This document shows positions 14,981 through 23,734 of a stretch of 38,562 nucleotides of DNA, piece by piece. Both the position numbers and the translations under genes were made by a program. The stretch covers positions 1-38,562 of the forward strand of contig CAZISM010000047.1 of the NCBI GenBank assembly GCA_964541895.1, in the 5' to 3' direction. Under the pieces are notes generated by a model. The model was given only the letters and a program-made list of their open reading frames with translations, was not told the origin of the DNA and did not search any database. The DNA comes from CAZISM01 sp964541895. Its GTDB lineage: Bacteria > Zhuqueibacterota > Zhuqueibacteria > Residuimicrobiales > Residuimicrobiaceae. Position 1 is the first letter of the stretch. Each line of letters begins with the position of its first letter.

Positions 14981-17886
14981 AAAGAGCAGATAAAAAAGTA
15001 GACGAACTGTCAGCGCCGGAGCCGCAGGGAGTAGCCGATTCCTGCGCAGATGAGCGCAGCAGTCAGAACGAGGATATGAACCGCCGGCGCTTCCTCTCGC
15101 TCATGGCGGCGTCCGCGGCTCTGGCAGGATTCACCGCCTGTCGTCGTCCGGTAGAGCATATCGTTCCCTATGTCCATGCCCCGCAAGAGGTCATACCCGG
15201 ACTGCCGCTGCATTATGCCACCTCCATGCCCTTTGGGCTGGACAGCCATAGCGTGCTTGCCACCAGCTATCAGGGGCGCCCCACCAAGGTGGACGGCAAT
15301 CCCGGCCATCCCTCCAGACCGGCAGGTTCCAGTGTGCAGCTGCAGGCGTCAGTTCTGGATCTGTACGATCCGAATCGTTCACGTCATGTTACTCACCAGC
15401 AGGGTGAATCGACCTGGCAGGCCTTTCTCGAGTTCTGGCGAGGGCAGAAAAAACGGTTTGACGCCAACCGGGGTAAAGGGTTGGTTCTGATCAGCGACCG
15501 TTTTGCTTCTCCGACCCGATATCGCCTGCTGCAGGGGTGGCTCGCACAGTACCCGCAAGCCGTACTCTATTTTCATGAACCATTGAGCCTTGCCAATACG
15601 ATGCAGGGTGTGGCAGAAGCGACCGGGCAGCCGGGCTGCAAGCCGGTCTATCATCTGGACAAGGCGCGCGTCGTCGTCACTCTGGATGCTGACCTGTTCG
15701 GTGCAGAACCCAATGCGTTGTATCATTCCCATGGGTTCAGCAACGGGCGAACGCCGGAGAAACCCGAATCGTGCAACCGCTTGTACGTTTTCGAATCCTC
15801 CTACACTATAACCGGGCAGTTGGCCGATCACCGCATCGCAGTAGCCTGCTCGGATATCGGCGCTGTGCTTTCCGCCTTGATGGCTGAGCTGAGCAAGCTT
15901 GGTTTGAATATAAAAGGCCCGATGCCGGGTCAAGCACCTGGCGCTGTCAAACCGGCATGGATCGAAGCCCTGGCCAGGGATCTGTTCAAGCAGCAAGGCC
16001 AGTGCCTGCTGGTAGCCGGCATGAAACAGCCGGCGCAGGTGCATGCTGCCGTTGCCTATCTCAATTCCCGCCTCAACAACGTCGGCCATGCTGTCCAATA
16101 CCTGGCCGCGGCTGATACCCCGTCGTTTGATCCGGTGCAGCAGGCGCGTGCTCTGACCGCTATAGCGAGCGGCCCGGTGGACACGGTACTGTTTTTAAAC
16201 AGCAATCCGGAATACGATCGAGCGCAGGAGCTGAACACCGAGCGATTATTTGGCGCCAGACACACCGTGCATTTCGGCGCCTATGATGATGAAACGGCGG
16301 CCCGCTGCCAGTGGCATCTGCCCGCCAGCCATTATCTGGAACAGTGGAACGATGTCCGCGACTGGAACGGTGTCGCTGCCATTGTGCAGCCGCTGATTCA
16401 GCCGCTCTACGACGGTCGCAGTGACATCGAGGTGATGCATCTCCTGGCTACTGGTCTCGAAGCCACAGGCTATGATCTGGTGCGCGCGACCTGGGCAGAA
16501 CTGCTCGGCGACCGGGATTTTGACAAGAGCTGGCGGCAGGTGCTGGTGAAAGGCTATTATGGGGATGCCAAATCTGCAGCGGCTGCCTCTATCCCAGCTG
16601 CCTATGTGCCTGGTGCGGGTGAGGCTAAAAACACAGCAGGGTGGGAGATGACCTTGCAGCCTTCTCTTACCTTGCATGATGGCCGTTTTGCCGGTAACGG
16701 CTGGCTGCAGGAGCTGCCGGATCCCATAACCAAGCTGGCCTGGGACAATGTGGCGCTGCTGAGCCCAAAAGCGGCGCAGGAGCTGCAGGTCAGGAACGGC
16801 GATATTATTCGAGTGCAAAGGGCTGATGCTGCCATTGAGATACCGGCGTGGATTGTACCCGGTCAGGCGGAGCGAACCGTAACGTTGACGATGGGGTACG
16901 GACGCCGCAAGGCCGGCGATGTCGGCAGCGGCGTGGGGGTGAACGTGTATCCGCTGCGCCGTTCCTGTTCAGAGTATCTCGTTGGTGATGTGACCATCGA
17001 AAAGACCGGTGAACACAATGAGCCGGCCAGCGCCCAGGAAACCGATTCCATGCATGACAGGCCGCTGGTGCGGCAGACCACGCTGCAGGACTATCAGCAC
17101 CATCCGGAAAAAATCCGCGAGATGGTGGAGCATCCGCCGCTGCAATCGCTGTGGCAGGAGCACGAATATCGCGACGGCTATCAGTGGGGCATGGTCATCG
17201 ACCTGAACCGCTGTAACGGTTGCATGGCGTGTGTGGTTGCCTGCCAGAGTGAGAACAACATCCCGATGGTGGGCAGGGAACAGGTGGCGAACGGCCGGGA
17301 AATGCACTGGATCCGCATGGACCGCTATTTCACCGGCGAGGGCGATCAGGCCGAACTGGTGCACCAGCCGGTTGCCTGCCAGCACTGTGAAATGGCGCCG
17401 TGCGAGCAGGTTTGTCCGGTAGCCGCCACCGTGCACGATCATGAAGGTTTGAATGTGATGGCGTATAATCGCTGCGTGGGCACCCGCTACTGTTCGAACA
17501 ATTGTCCCTATAAAGCGCGGCGATTCAATTTTTTTAACTATACCGCAGAGATGGCTGAATCGGTCAAACTGGCGCAGAATCCGGAAGTGACCGTGCGGTC
17601 GCGGGGCGTGATGGAAAAGTGCACCTATTGTCTGCAACGGCTGACCGCGGCCAAGCAGCAGGCGAAGCAGCAGGGACGTCCGCTGGCGGACGGCGAGGTG
17701 AAAACGGCGTGCCAGCAGGCTTGTCCCATGAACGCCATATCCTTCGGCAACATCAACGATGCCGGCGCGGTTGTGAGCGAGCTGAAAAAAAATCCGCGCA
17801 ACTATGAATTGCTGTCAGAGCTGAATATTCGTCCGCGCACCTCCTACATGGCCAGAATCAAGAACAGGAATCCGGAATGGGTGTGA
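14977..17886 (+). CDS. actB: Alternative complex III subunit ActB, molybdopterin-oxidoreductase-like plus 4Fe-4S protein
   Basis: ActB is the large periplasmic subunit, a fusion of a molybdopterin-oxidoreductase-like domain that in this family lacks the Mo cofactor and an iron-sulfur subunit. The 969-residue protein has a twin-arginine signal (NRRRFLSLMAASAALAG, residues ~35-52) after a 33-residue lead. The oxidoreductase-like part runs to about residue 700. Four ferredoxin cysteine clusters follow, beginning CNGCMAC at residue 746, then CQHCEMAPCEQVC, CVGTRYCSNNC and CTYC...CQQACP. I chose ATG 14977, overlapping the actA stop. It shares 10 bases with actC. Confidence 0.94.
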   Translation: MKRADKKVDELSAPEPQGVADSCADERSSQNEDMNRRRFLSLMAASAALAGFTACRRPVEHIVPYVHAPQEVIPGLPLHYATSMPFGLDSHSVLATSYQGRPTKVDGNPGHPSRPAGSSVQLQASVLDLYDPNRSRHVTHQQGESTWQAFLEFWRGQKKRFDANRGKGLVLISDRFASPTRYRLLQGWLAQYPQAVLYFHEPLSLANTMQGVAEATGQPGCKPVYHLDKARVVVTLDADLFGAEPNALYHSHGFSNGRTPEKPESCNRLYVFESSYTITGQLADHRIAVACSDIGAVLSALMAELSKLGLNIKGPMPGQAPGAVKPAWIEALARDLFKQQGQCLLVAGMKQPAQVHAAVAYLNSRLNNVGHAVQYLAAADTPSFDPVQQARALTAIASGPVDTVLFLNSNPEYDRAQELNTERLFGARHTVHFGAYDDETAARCQWHLPASHYLEQWNDVRDWNGVAAIVQPLIQPLYDGRSDIEVMHLLATGLEATGYDLVRATWAELLGDRDFDKSWRQVLVKGYYGDAKSAAAASIPAAYVPGAGEAKNTAGWEMTLQPSLTLHDGRFAGNGWLQELPDPITKLAWDNVALLSPKAAQELQVRNGDIIRVQRADAAIEIPAWIVPGQAERTVTLTMGYGRRKAGDVGSGVGVNVYPLRRSCSEYLVGDVTIEKTGEHNEPASAQETDSMHDRPLVRQTTLQDYQHHPEKIREMVEHPPLQSLWQEHEYRDGYQWGMVIDLNRCNGCMACVVACQSENNIPMVGREQVANGREMHWIRMDRYFTGEGDQAELVHQPVACQHCEMAPCEQVCPVAATVHDHEGLNVMAYNRCVGTRYCSNNCPYKARRFNFFNYTAEMAESVKLAQNPEVTVRSRGVMEKCTYCLQRLTAAKQQAKQQGRPLADGEVKTACQQACPMNAISFGNINDAGAVVSELKKNPRNYELLSELNIRPRTSYMARIKNRNPEWV

Positions 17887-19298
17887 CGGACTCTAAACAG
17901 GAACCGCTCGTGCAAAAGAACGAATCATTGTCAAGATCGGAACAATGGATCACTGGTGATCCCACCTTTGCCGGCCTGACGGATCAGATCAGCGGTCTGG
18001 TGGAGCGCAAGACGCCGCGGCTTTGGTACGTGGCCTTTGCCATCGCGCTTTCGCTGGCGCTGATGCTGTTTGCGCTCATCGGCCATCTGGTGACCAGCGG
18101 TATCGGTGTCTGGGGCAACAATATTCCGGTGGGCTGGGCCTGGGACATTGTCAACTTTGTGTTCTGGGTCGGTATCGGCCACGCCGGTACATTGATCTCG
18201 GCCATTCTGTTTTTGCTGCGGCAACGATGGCGCACGTCGATCAATCGTTTTGCCGAAGGCATGACCATTTTTGCTGTCATCTGTGCGCTGATCTTTCCGA
18301 CCATCCACGTCGGCCGCATCTGGTTGATCTACTGGCTCTTTCCCATCCCGAATCAGATGGCTATGTGGCCTAATTTTCGCAGTGCTCTGCTGTGGGACGT
18401 GTTTGCCGTTTCCACCTATTTTACCGTATCGCTGCTGTTCTGGTATGTCGGTTTGATCCCCGATTTCGCTACCCTGCGCGATCGCGCCAAATCGCGGATC
18501 CGTCAGGTGGTGTTCGGCCTCTTGTCCCTGGGCTGGCGTGGCGGCAACCGCCAGTGGCAGCATTATGAGATGGCCTATCTGCTGCTGGCCGGATTGTCCA
18601 CGCCGCTGGTGCTTTCCGTGCATAGCGTGGTCAGCACCGATTTCGCCACCAGTGTCATTCCCGGATGGCATACGACCATTTTTCCGCCTTACTTTGTCGC
18701 CGGCGCCATTTTTTCCGGATTTGCCATGGTCACCACCCTGTCCATTATCGTGCGGAAAATTTTCAGCCTGGAGAACATTATCACGGTCCGGCACCTGGAA
18801 AATATGCAGAAAATCATGCTGGTCACGGGCCTGATGGTCGGGTATGCCTATGCCACGGAATTTTTTATTGCCTGGTATGGCGGCAACATGTACGAGCGCT
18901 TTGCCTTCATCAACCGCGCCTTTGGCCCTTATGCCTGGGCCTATTGGATCATGATTCTCTGCAACGTCATCACGCCGCAGCTGTTCTGGTTTAAAAAGTT
19001 GAGGACCAGCATTCCGGTGATGTTTGTCGCTTCGATCTTTATCAACATCGGCATGTGGTTTGAGCGGTTCGTGATTATTGTCTCTTCGCTGTCCAGGGAC
19101 TTTTTGCCGGGATCCTGGGGTTATTTCAAACCGACGTGGACGGATGTCGGCATATTTGTCGGTTCTTTTGGCCTGTTCTTTACACTGTTTTTGCTGTTTG
19201 TCCGGTTCCTGCCCATTATCGCCATGTCGGAAGTGAAGGGCATCTTGCCGCAGGCCGATCCGCATCATCACCTCAGCGGGAGGGAAGGCCATGAGTGA
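17877..19298 (+). CDS. actC: Alternative complex III subunit ActC, NrfD/PsrC-like quinol-binding membrane protein
   Basis: ActC is the NrfD-family integral membrane subunit thought to hold the quinol site and part of the proton path. The 473-residue protein has a soluble N-terminal ~50 residues and then about ten membrane helices, starting at LWYVAFAIALSLALMLFALI. Family-typical stretches include GHAGTLISAILFLLRQ and GWHTTIFPPYFVAGAIFSG. The final residues are histidine-rich (HHH). The ATG lies 10 bases inside actB, and the end overlaps actD by 8 bases, indicating tight coupling. Confidence 0.94.
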   Translation: MGVTDSKQEPLVQKNESLSRSEQWITGDPTFAGLTDQISGLVERKTPRLWYVAFAIALSLALMLFALIGHLVTSGIGVWGNNIPVGWAWDIVNFVFWVGIGHAGTLISAILFLLRQRWRTSINRFAEGMTIFAVICALIFPTIHVGRIWLIYWLFPIPNQMAMWPNFRSALLWDVFAVSTYFTVSLLFWYVGLIPDFATLRDRAKSRIRQVVFGLLSLGWRGGNRQWQHYEMAYLLLAGLSTPLVLSVHSVVSTDFATSVIPGWHTTIFPPYFVAGAIFSGFAMVTTLSIIVRKIFSLENIITVRHLENMQKIMLVTGLMVGYAYATEFFIAWYGGNMYERFAFINRAFGPYAWAYWIMILCNVITPQLFWFKKLRTSIPVMFVASIFINIGMWFERFVIIVSSLSRDFLPGSWGYFKPTWTDVGIFVGSFGLFFTLFLLFVRFLPIIAMSEVKGILPQADPHHHLSGREGHE

Positions 19299-19836
19299 AA
19301 CCGTGCTTGGTCTGCTGGCGGAATTTCCCGATGCCGGCAAACTGTTACAGGCCGCAGAGAAAACCGCTGCAGCCGGTTATAAAAAATTCGACTGCCATTC
19401 GCCCTTTCCCATTCATGGCATGGACGAAGCCATGAAACTCAAACGATCGCCGTTGGGGTGGATGGTGGGCGTCATGGCGCTTGCCGGCGCCGCCGCGGCG
19501 CTGGTGTTGCAGGGATGGACCAGTGCGGTGGATTATCCGCTGATCATTTCCGGCAAACCGTTTTTCAGCTATCAGGCCTTTGTGCCGGTCACGTTCGGGC
19601 TGGCCGTACTCGCCGGCGCTCTCACCTCGGTGTTGGGCATGATTGCCCTTAATCGCCTGCCACGATTCCATCACCCGGTTTTTTATTCCGACCGTTTCAG
19701 CCGGGTGAGCAGCGACGGATTTTTTATAAGCCTGGATGGCACAGATCCCGCGTTTCATCCCGAAGAGAGTCGTTCGTTCCTCCTGTCCACAGGAGCCGAA
19801 CACGTTGAACTGATCACCAGTGAAAAAGAGCGGTAA
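19291..19836 (+). CDS. actD: Alternative complex III subunit ActD (DUF3341 membrane protein)
   Basis: The 181-residue protein has the DUF3341 layout: an N-terminal soluble part with the LLAEFPDAGKLLQAAEKTAAAGY and DCHSPFPIHGMDEAM blocks, two membrane helices (VGVMALAGAAAALVL and FGLAVLAGALTSVLGMI), and a C-terminal FHHPVFYSDRF stretch. ActD is a structural membrane subunit of alternative complex III with no cofactor. It overlaps actC by 8 bases, and its TAA overlaps the actE ATG. Confidence 0.93.
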   Translation: MSETVLGLLAEFPDAGKLLQAAEKTAAAGYKKFDCHSPFPIHGMDEAMKLKRSPLGWMVGVMALAGAAAALVLQGWTSAVDYPLIISGKPFFSYQAFVPVTFGLAVLAGALTSVLGMIALNRLPRFHHPVFYSDRFSRVSSDGFFISLDGTDPAFHPEESRSFLLSTGAEHVELITSEKER

Positions 19837-20432
19837 TGAAAAATAGTATTCTGTTGCTCGCCCTGTTGGGATTGCTTTCCTGCTACCGCGGCAAGCCGTC
19901 CGACGCGCCGCCGGTGCACCTGGTGCGTGATATGGATACGCAGCCCAAATACAAAGCTCAAGCTCCCGGCCCGTTCTTTGCTGACGGATCAGCCATGCGG
20001 CAACCGGTGCCCGGCACGGTGGCCCAGGGAGCCGATGGATCCGACAGCCGCCATGATCTTGGCCTGGAAGCTGATGGGCGTCCGCTGCTGCAGGCCCCGG
20101 TGGAGATGACGCTCACCACCCTGCAACGCGGTCAGGAGCGGTACAACATTTTTTGCACTCCCTGTCACAGCCGCGTCGGCGACGGCCAGAGTATCATGCT
20201 CAAGCGCGGTTATGTGCCGCCGCCCTCTTTTCATGATGAGCGCTTGCGCGATATGGAGGACGGCGCCCTGTTTGCTGTCATCAGCAATGGCATTCGCAAC
20301 ATGCCGTCCTATGGCCACCAGATCCCGGTGCAGGACCGATGGTACATTGTGCAATACGTCCGCGCCCTGCAGCGTTCGCAGAACGCCCGGCTTACCGATG
20401 TGCCGGAAAACATGCGTACCAGCATAAAGTGA
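19836..20432 (+). CDS. actE: Alternative complex III subunit ActE, monoheme cytochrome c lipoprotein
   Basis: The 198-residue protein has a short lipoprotein signal ending LLSC, so it is probably lipid-anchored on the periplasmic side. One CxxCH motif (CTPCH) and a distal Met candidate (NMPSYGHQI) give a class I cytochrome c. ActE is a heme c subunit that can pass electrons out of alternative complex III toward the oxidase. A TAATG overlap joins it to actD, and a TGATG overlap joins it to actF. Confidence 0.93.
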   Translation: MKNSILLLALLGLLSCYRGKPSDAPPVHLVRDMDTQPKYKAQAPGPFFADGSAMRQPVPGTVAQGADGSDSRHDLGLEADGRPLLQAPVEMTLTTLQRGQERYNIFCTPCHSRVGDGQSIMLKRGYVPPPSFHDERLRDMEDGALFAVISNGIRNMPSYGHQIPVQDRWYIVQYVRALQRSQNARLTDVPENMRTSIK

Positions 20433-21586
20433 TGCTTATGAACGATATGACCATGCCCACCCAGTCGCTGCAACGATCGGCGCTTCTGGTTTTTGCAATC
20501 GCGTTCGTCGTGCTTGTGCTCGGTTTTGTCAGCGACGCGAATCAGTTTTATTATTCCTATCTGAACGCATTCCTGTTCTGGTTGACTATCAGCCTGGGCG
20601 CTCTGTTTCTGCTCATGCTTCATCATTTGACAGGCGCGGTCTGGAGTACGAGCTTGCGGCGGCTGCTGGAATTTCTGCAAGCCCCGTTCGGGCTCTTTCC
20701 GGTTCTTTTCCTGCCCATTGTCGCCGGCATGACGGCACTGTTTCACTGGACGCATAGCGAGGCCGTGGCGGCAGATCCCCTGCTGCAGCTGAAAACGCCC
20801 TTTCTCAATGTGCCGTTTTTTCTCATTCGCAGCGCCGGTTATTTCATAATCTGGTTCCTGTTGAGCCGGACCCTGTTGAAACGGTCGCTGCGTCAGGAGG
20901 AGGCCGCTGCAGCGGACCAGCAGCCGGGTATGCGTAACGTCAGCGCCGGCGGTATGATTCTCTTTGCGCTGACCTTGACCTTTGCCGCCTTTGACTGGAT
21001 CATGTCTCTCGACGCCCACTGGTACTCGACCATTTTCGGTGTCTATATTTTCAGCGGCAGCGTGCTGGCCGCGCTGGCGACGCTGACGCTGGTCGCTCTC
21101 TACCTGCGCCGGGCCGGTCGACTCACCACCTTTATCACCCTGACGCAGTACGAGGACCTGGGCCGGCTGCTGTTCACCTTTACCGTCTTTTGGGCTTATA
21201 TGGCTTTCTCGCAATATTTTCTGATCTGGTACGGCAATATTCCCGAAGAGACCATCTGGTTCCAGCACCGTTGGCACCACGGCTGGAAGAGCATCAGTCT
21301 GCTGCTGGTTTTCGGTCATTTCGTCATACCATTTTTTCTGCTCATGATGCATTGGAGCAAACGAAACCTGGCCGTGCTGGCCGGCCTGTCCATCTGGCTT
21401 TTGGCCATGCATGGGCTGGATCTGTTCTGGCTGATCATGCCGACCCGTTCTGATCAGGAGCATCTGTTTTCCTGGCAGGATCCGGCGGCCGTCATCGCCA
21501 TCGGCGCGATCTGGCTGTGGTATGTGAGCCGGCTGGCTGGACGGCACAATCTGGTGGCAGCGGGCGATCCCAAATTGCCCGGGTAA
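20432..21586 (+). CDS. actF: Alternative complex III subunit ActF (NrfD-like integral membrane protein)
   Basis: The 384-residue protein is the smaller ActC-like membrane subunit with about ten helices, beginning LLVFAIAFVVLVLGFV. Family-typical segments are FNVPFFLIRSAGYFIIWFLL-like (here LNVPFFLIRSAGY), TFAAFDWIMSLDAHWYSTIFG, and FTVFWAYMAFSQYFLIWYGNIPEE. The ATG at 20432 overlaps the actE stop. A longer reading from 20339 would lie inside actE and is not supported. ATG 20438 is a close alternative start. Confidence 0.93.
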   Translation: MLMNDMTMPTQSLQRSALLVFAIAFVVLVLGFVSDANQFYYSYLNAFLFWLTISLGALFLLMLHHLTGAVWSTSLRRLLEFLQAPFGLFPVLFLPIVAGMTALFHWTHSEAVAADPLLQLKTPFLNVPFFLIRSAGYFIIWFLLSRTLLKRSLRQEEAAAADQQPGMRNVSAGGMILFALTLTFAAFDWIMSLDAHWYSTIFGVYIFSGSVLAALATLTLVALYLRRAGRLTTFITLTQYEDLGRLLFTFTVFWAYMAFSQYFLIWYGNIPEETIWFQHRWHHGWKSISLLLVFGHFVIPFFLLMMHWSKRNLAVLAGLSIWLLAMHGLDLFWLIMPTRSDQEHLFSWQDPAAVIAIGAIWLWYVSRLAGRHNLVAAGDPKLPG

Positions 21587-21606
21587 GCAGAGAGAGGAAC
21601 CCTATC

Positions 21607-21939
21607 ATGCCAAATCATGACCATGCCGGCTATGAGCGCCGGGACGTAAACATGAAACGCCTGTTTACGGTCACGCTCGTGGTGCTGGTGCTGATCGTAA
21701 TCATTATCTACGCCATGAATGAATATTTTTTCATGGCCAGAGAGAATCTGGTTTATGAAACCGTCTTGAAACCGGAATCGGCGGAGCTGCGCGATCTCGC
21801 CGTCAGGGAAGCGGAAACGCTGCACACGTATAAAGTGCTCGACGCGCAGCAGGGGCGATACCAGATACCGATCGAGCGGGCGATGGAACTGCTCGCCAGC
21901 GAGCACTATCAGGCGCAAACAACCGTAAAAGTAAAGTAG
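21607..21939 (+). CDS. Small single-helix membrane protein of ACIII-caa3 operons, function unknown
   Basis: The 110-residue protein has a His-containing, charged N-terminus (NHDHAGYERRDVNM), one strong helix (LFTVTLVVLVLIVIIIYAM), and a soluble C-terminal part ending in the recognisable block GRYQIPIERAMELLASE. From memory, proteins with the same R-x-PI-x-RAMELLA block often lie between actF and sco/cox genes in other ACIII clusters, without assigned function. It could be a structural subunit or an assembly factor. AGAGAGGAA precedes ATG 21607; a longer upstream reading would start inside actF. Confidence 0.8.
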   Translation: MPNHDHAGYERRDVNMKRLFTVTLVVLVLIVIIIYAMNEYFFMARENLVYETVLKPESAELRDLAVREAETLHTYKVLDAQQGRYQIPIERAMELLASEHYQAQTTVKVK

Positions 21940-21953
21940 CGATCAGGCCAGCC

Positions 21954-22772
21954 ATGTCACGTCGTTTAGTCCATCTCGTGGTTCTATTCATTGTCGTCGG
22001 CCTTTCTGGTCCGGTCGGGTCGCAACCGGCCGCTTATGTCAGTCCCGAGTTGCAGCGTTTAAACGTCAGCGAACACGTCGGCCAAACCATACCGCTGGAT
22101 ATTCGCCTGGTGGATGATCTGGGGCAGCCGCGGCTCATCGGTGACTATTTTCGCAACGGCAAGCCGGTCATCATTGTCATGGCGTATTATAACTGTCCCA
22201 TGCTCTGTACGTTGGTGTTGAACGGACTGGGCGAAGCCATGCGAGTCATGTCGCTGCAGGCGCCGCGCGATTTCACGGTGCTGACCGTCAGCATCGATCC
22301 GGGCGAGACGCCGCCGTTGGCCGCGGCGAAAAAGAAAAACTATATCGCCAACGTCGGCCAGGCCGGCCTGGAGCAGGGGTGGTGGTTTTTCGTGGCAGAG
22401 GAGAAGGAGTCGCGGCGGTTGGCCGACTCGCTGGGTTTTCCCTACTTTTGGGACGAAGCCGGCAAGCAGTTCGCCCATCCGGCTGTTATCATGGTGTTGA
22501 CGCCGGAAGGCAAAATTTCCCGTTATCTCTACGGGATCGAGTTCAAGGCCAACGATGTAAAAATGAGCCTGCTGGAAGCCGCCGCCGGCAAGCTGGGCTC
22601 GACACTGGATCGTATTCTGTTGTACTGTTATCATTACGATCCGGATAAAAAGGGTTATGTGGTTCTGGCCGGCAACATCATGAAGCTGGGAGGCGCCGCT
22701 ACGGTGATCCTTCTCGCGCTGTTTCTGGGAACGATGTGGGCCAGAGAAAAATTTAACAAAAAAACCGATTAG
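21954..22772 (+). CDS. SCO1/SenC-family copper chaperone with C-terminal membrane helix
   Basis: Sco proteins bind copper and help build the CuA centre of oxidase subunit II. The 272-residue protein has an N-terminal signal, a thioredoxin-like domain with the copper-binding CPMLC (C81 and C85) and the distal His at H175 (FAHPAVIMVL). A further C-terminal helix (AATVILLALFLGTMW) follows the LLYCYHYDP motif. That longer form with a second anchor is typical of Sco proteins in ACIII operons. It lies directly before coxB, its likely client, and a second Sco gene sits at 27295. Confidence 0.93.
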   Translation: MSRRLVHLVVLFIVVGLSGPVGSQPAAYVSPELQRLNVSEHVGQTIPLDIRLVDDLGQPRLIGDYFRNGKPVIIVMAYYNCPMLCTLVLNGLGEAMRVMSLQAPRDFTVLTVSIDPGETPPLAAAKKKNYIANVGQAGLEQGWWFFVAEEKESRRLADSLGFPYFWDEAGKQFAHPAVIMVLTPEGKISRYLYGIEFKANDVKMSLLEAAAGKLGSTLDRILLYCYHYDPDKKGYVVLAGNIMKLGGAATVILLALFLGTMWAREKFNKKTD

Positions 22773-22774
22773 CT

Positions 22775-23719
22775 ATGGACAGTACAAAAACCTTGCTATT
22801 ACCACCCGCCGGATCTACGATCGCACCGGAAGTCGACAGCCTGTTCTGGTTCGTTATGATCGCTTCGATCATCATGTTTGTCATCGTGCTGGCCGGGGTT
22901 TTGTTTTTTGTGTTTCGCTATCGCCGCCGCGCCGAGGGCCAGCTGACCGCAGGCATCAGCCATAACACCAAACTGGAAGTGCTCTGGACCGTGATCCCCC
23001 TCATCCTGGTGTTTATCGTTTTTGTCTGGGGATTTCGCACCTATTTGAAAATGCGCGTGGTGCCGGCGGATGCCATCCAGATCAAGGTGACCGCTCAGAA
23101 ATGGTTCTGGACCTTTGACTATCCGGAGGGGATCAACTCGCTCAACGAGCTCGTGGTGCCGGTGGATAAACCGGTTCAGCTCACCATGTCCTCCACGGAT
23201 GTCATTCATTCCTTTTTTGTGCCCGGATTCCGTATCAAAATGGACGTGCTGCCCAACCGGTATACCGTGGCCTGGTTCGAGGCGACCCAGGTCGGCAGTT
23301 ATGACCTCTTCTGCGCTGAGTACTGCGGCACCAGTCATTCGGAAATGATCGCCAAGGTCAAAGTGGTCTCGGAGCGGGAGTACAGCGAATGGCTGGATTC
23401 TGCCAACCGCCCGGTCGAGGGCATGTCCCTCAGCGACCTCGGCGCCAGGCTCTATACTTCCAAGGCCTGTATCACCTGCCATTCGGTGGACGGCAGCAGC
23501 AAAACCGGTCCCAGCCTGCTGGGCCGATACGGCCGCCAGATCAAAATGGCGGACGGCGCCCAACTCCTCATGGATGAAAACTATATCCGTGAATCCTTAC
23601 TCAGGCCGCAAGCGAGAGTGGCGGCCGGCTATCAGCCGGTCATGCCGACCTATCAGGGACTTTTAAAAGATCGCGATATCGACGCCCTGATCGCCTATAT
23701 CAAATCCATGCAAAAGTAA
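22775..23719 (+). CDS. coxB: Cytochrome c oxidase subunit II with fused cytochrome c domain (caa3 type)
   Basis: Subunit II receives electrons at the CuA centre. The 314-residue protein has two N-terminal helices (residues ~22-47 and ~65-88), then a cupredoxin domain with the CuA ligands in VIHSFFVPGF and CAEYCGTSHSEM. A C-terminal cytochrome c domain carries CITCH and an axial Met region (QPVMPTYQ). The fused heme c marks a caa3 oxidase that takes electrons directly from alternative complex III or a small cytochrome. It begins 2 bases after the Sco gene. Confidence 0.95.
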   Translation: MDSTKTLLLPPAGSTIAPEVDSLFWFVMIASIIMFVIVLAGVLFFVFRYRRRAEGQLTAGISHNTKLEVLWTVIPLILVFIVFVWGFRTYLKMRVVPADAIQIKVTAQKWFWTFDYPEGINSLNELVVPVDKPVQLTMSSTDVIHSFFVPGFRIKMDVLPNRYTVAWFEATQVGSYDLFCAEYCGTSHSEMIAKVKVVSEREYSEWLDSANRPVEGMSLSDLGARLYTSKACITCHSVDGSSKTGPSLLGRYGRQIKMADGAQLLMDENYIRESLLRPQARVAAGYQPVMPTYQGLLKDRDIDALIAYIKSMQK

Positions 23720-23734
23720 TCCGGTGAGGTGATC

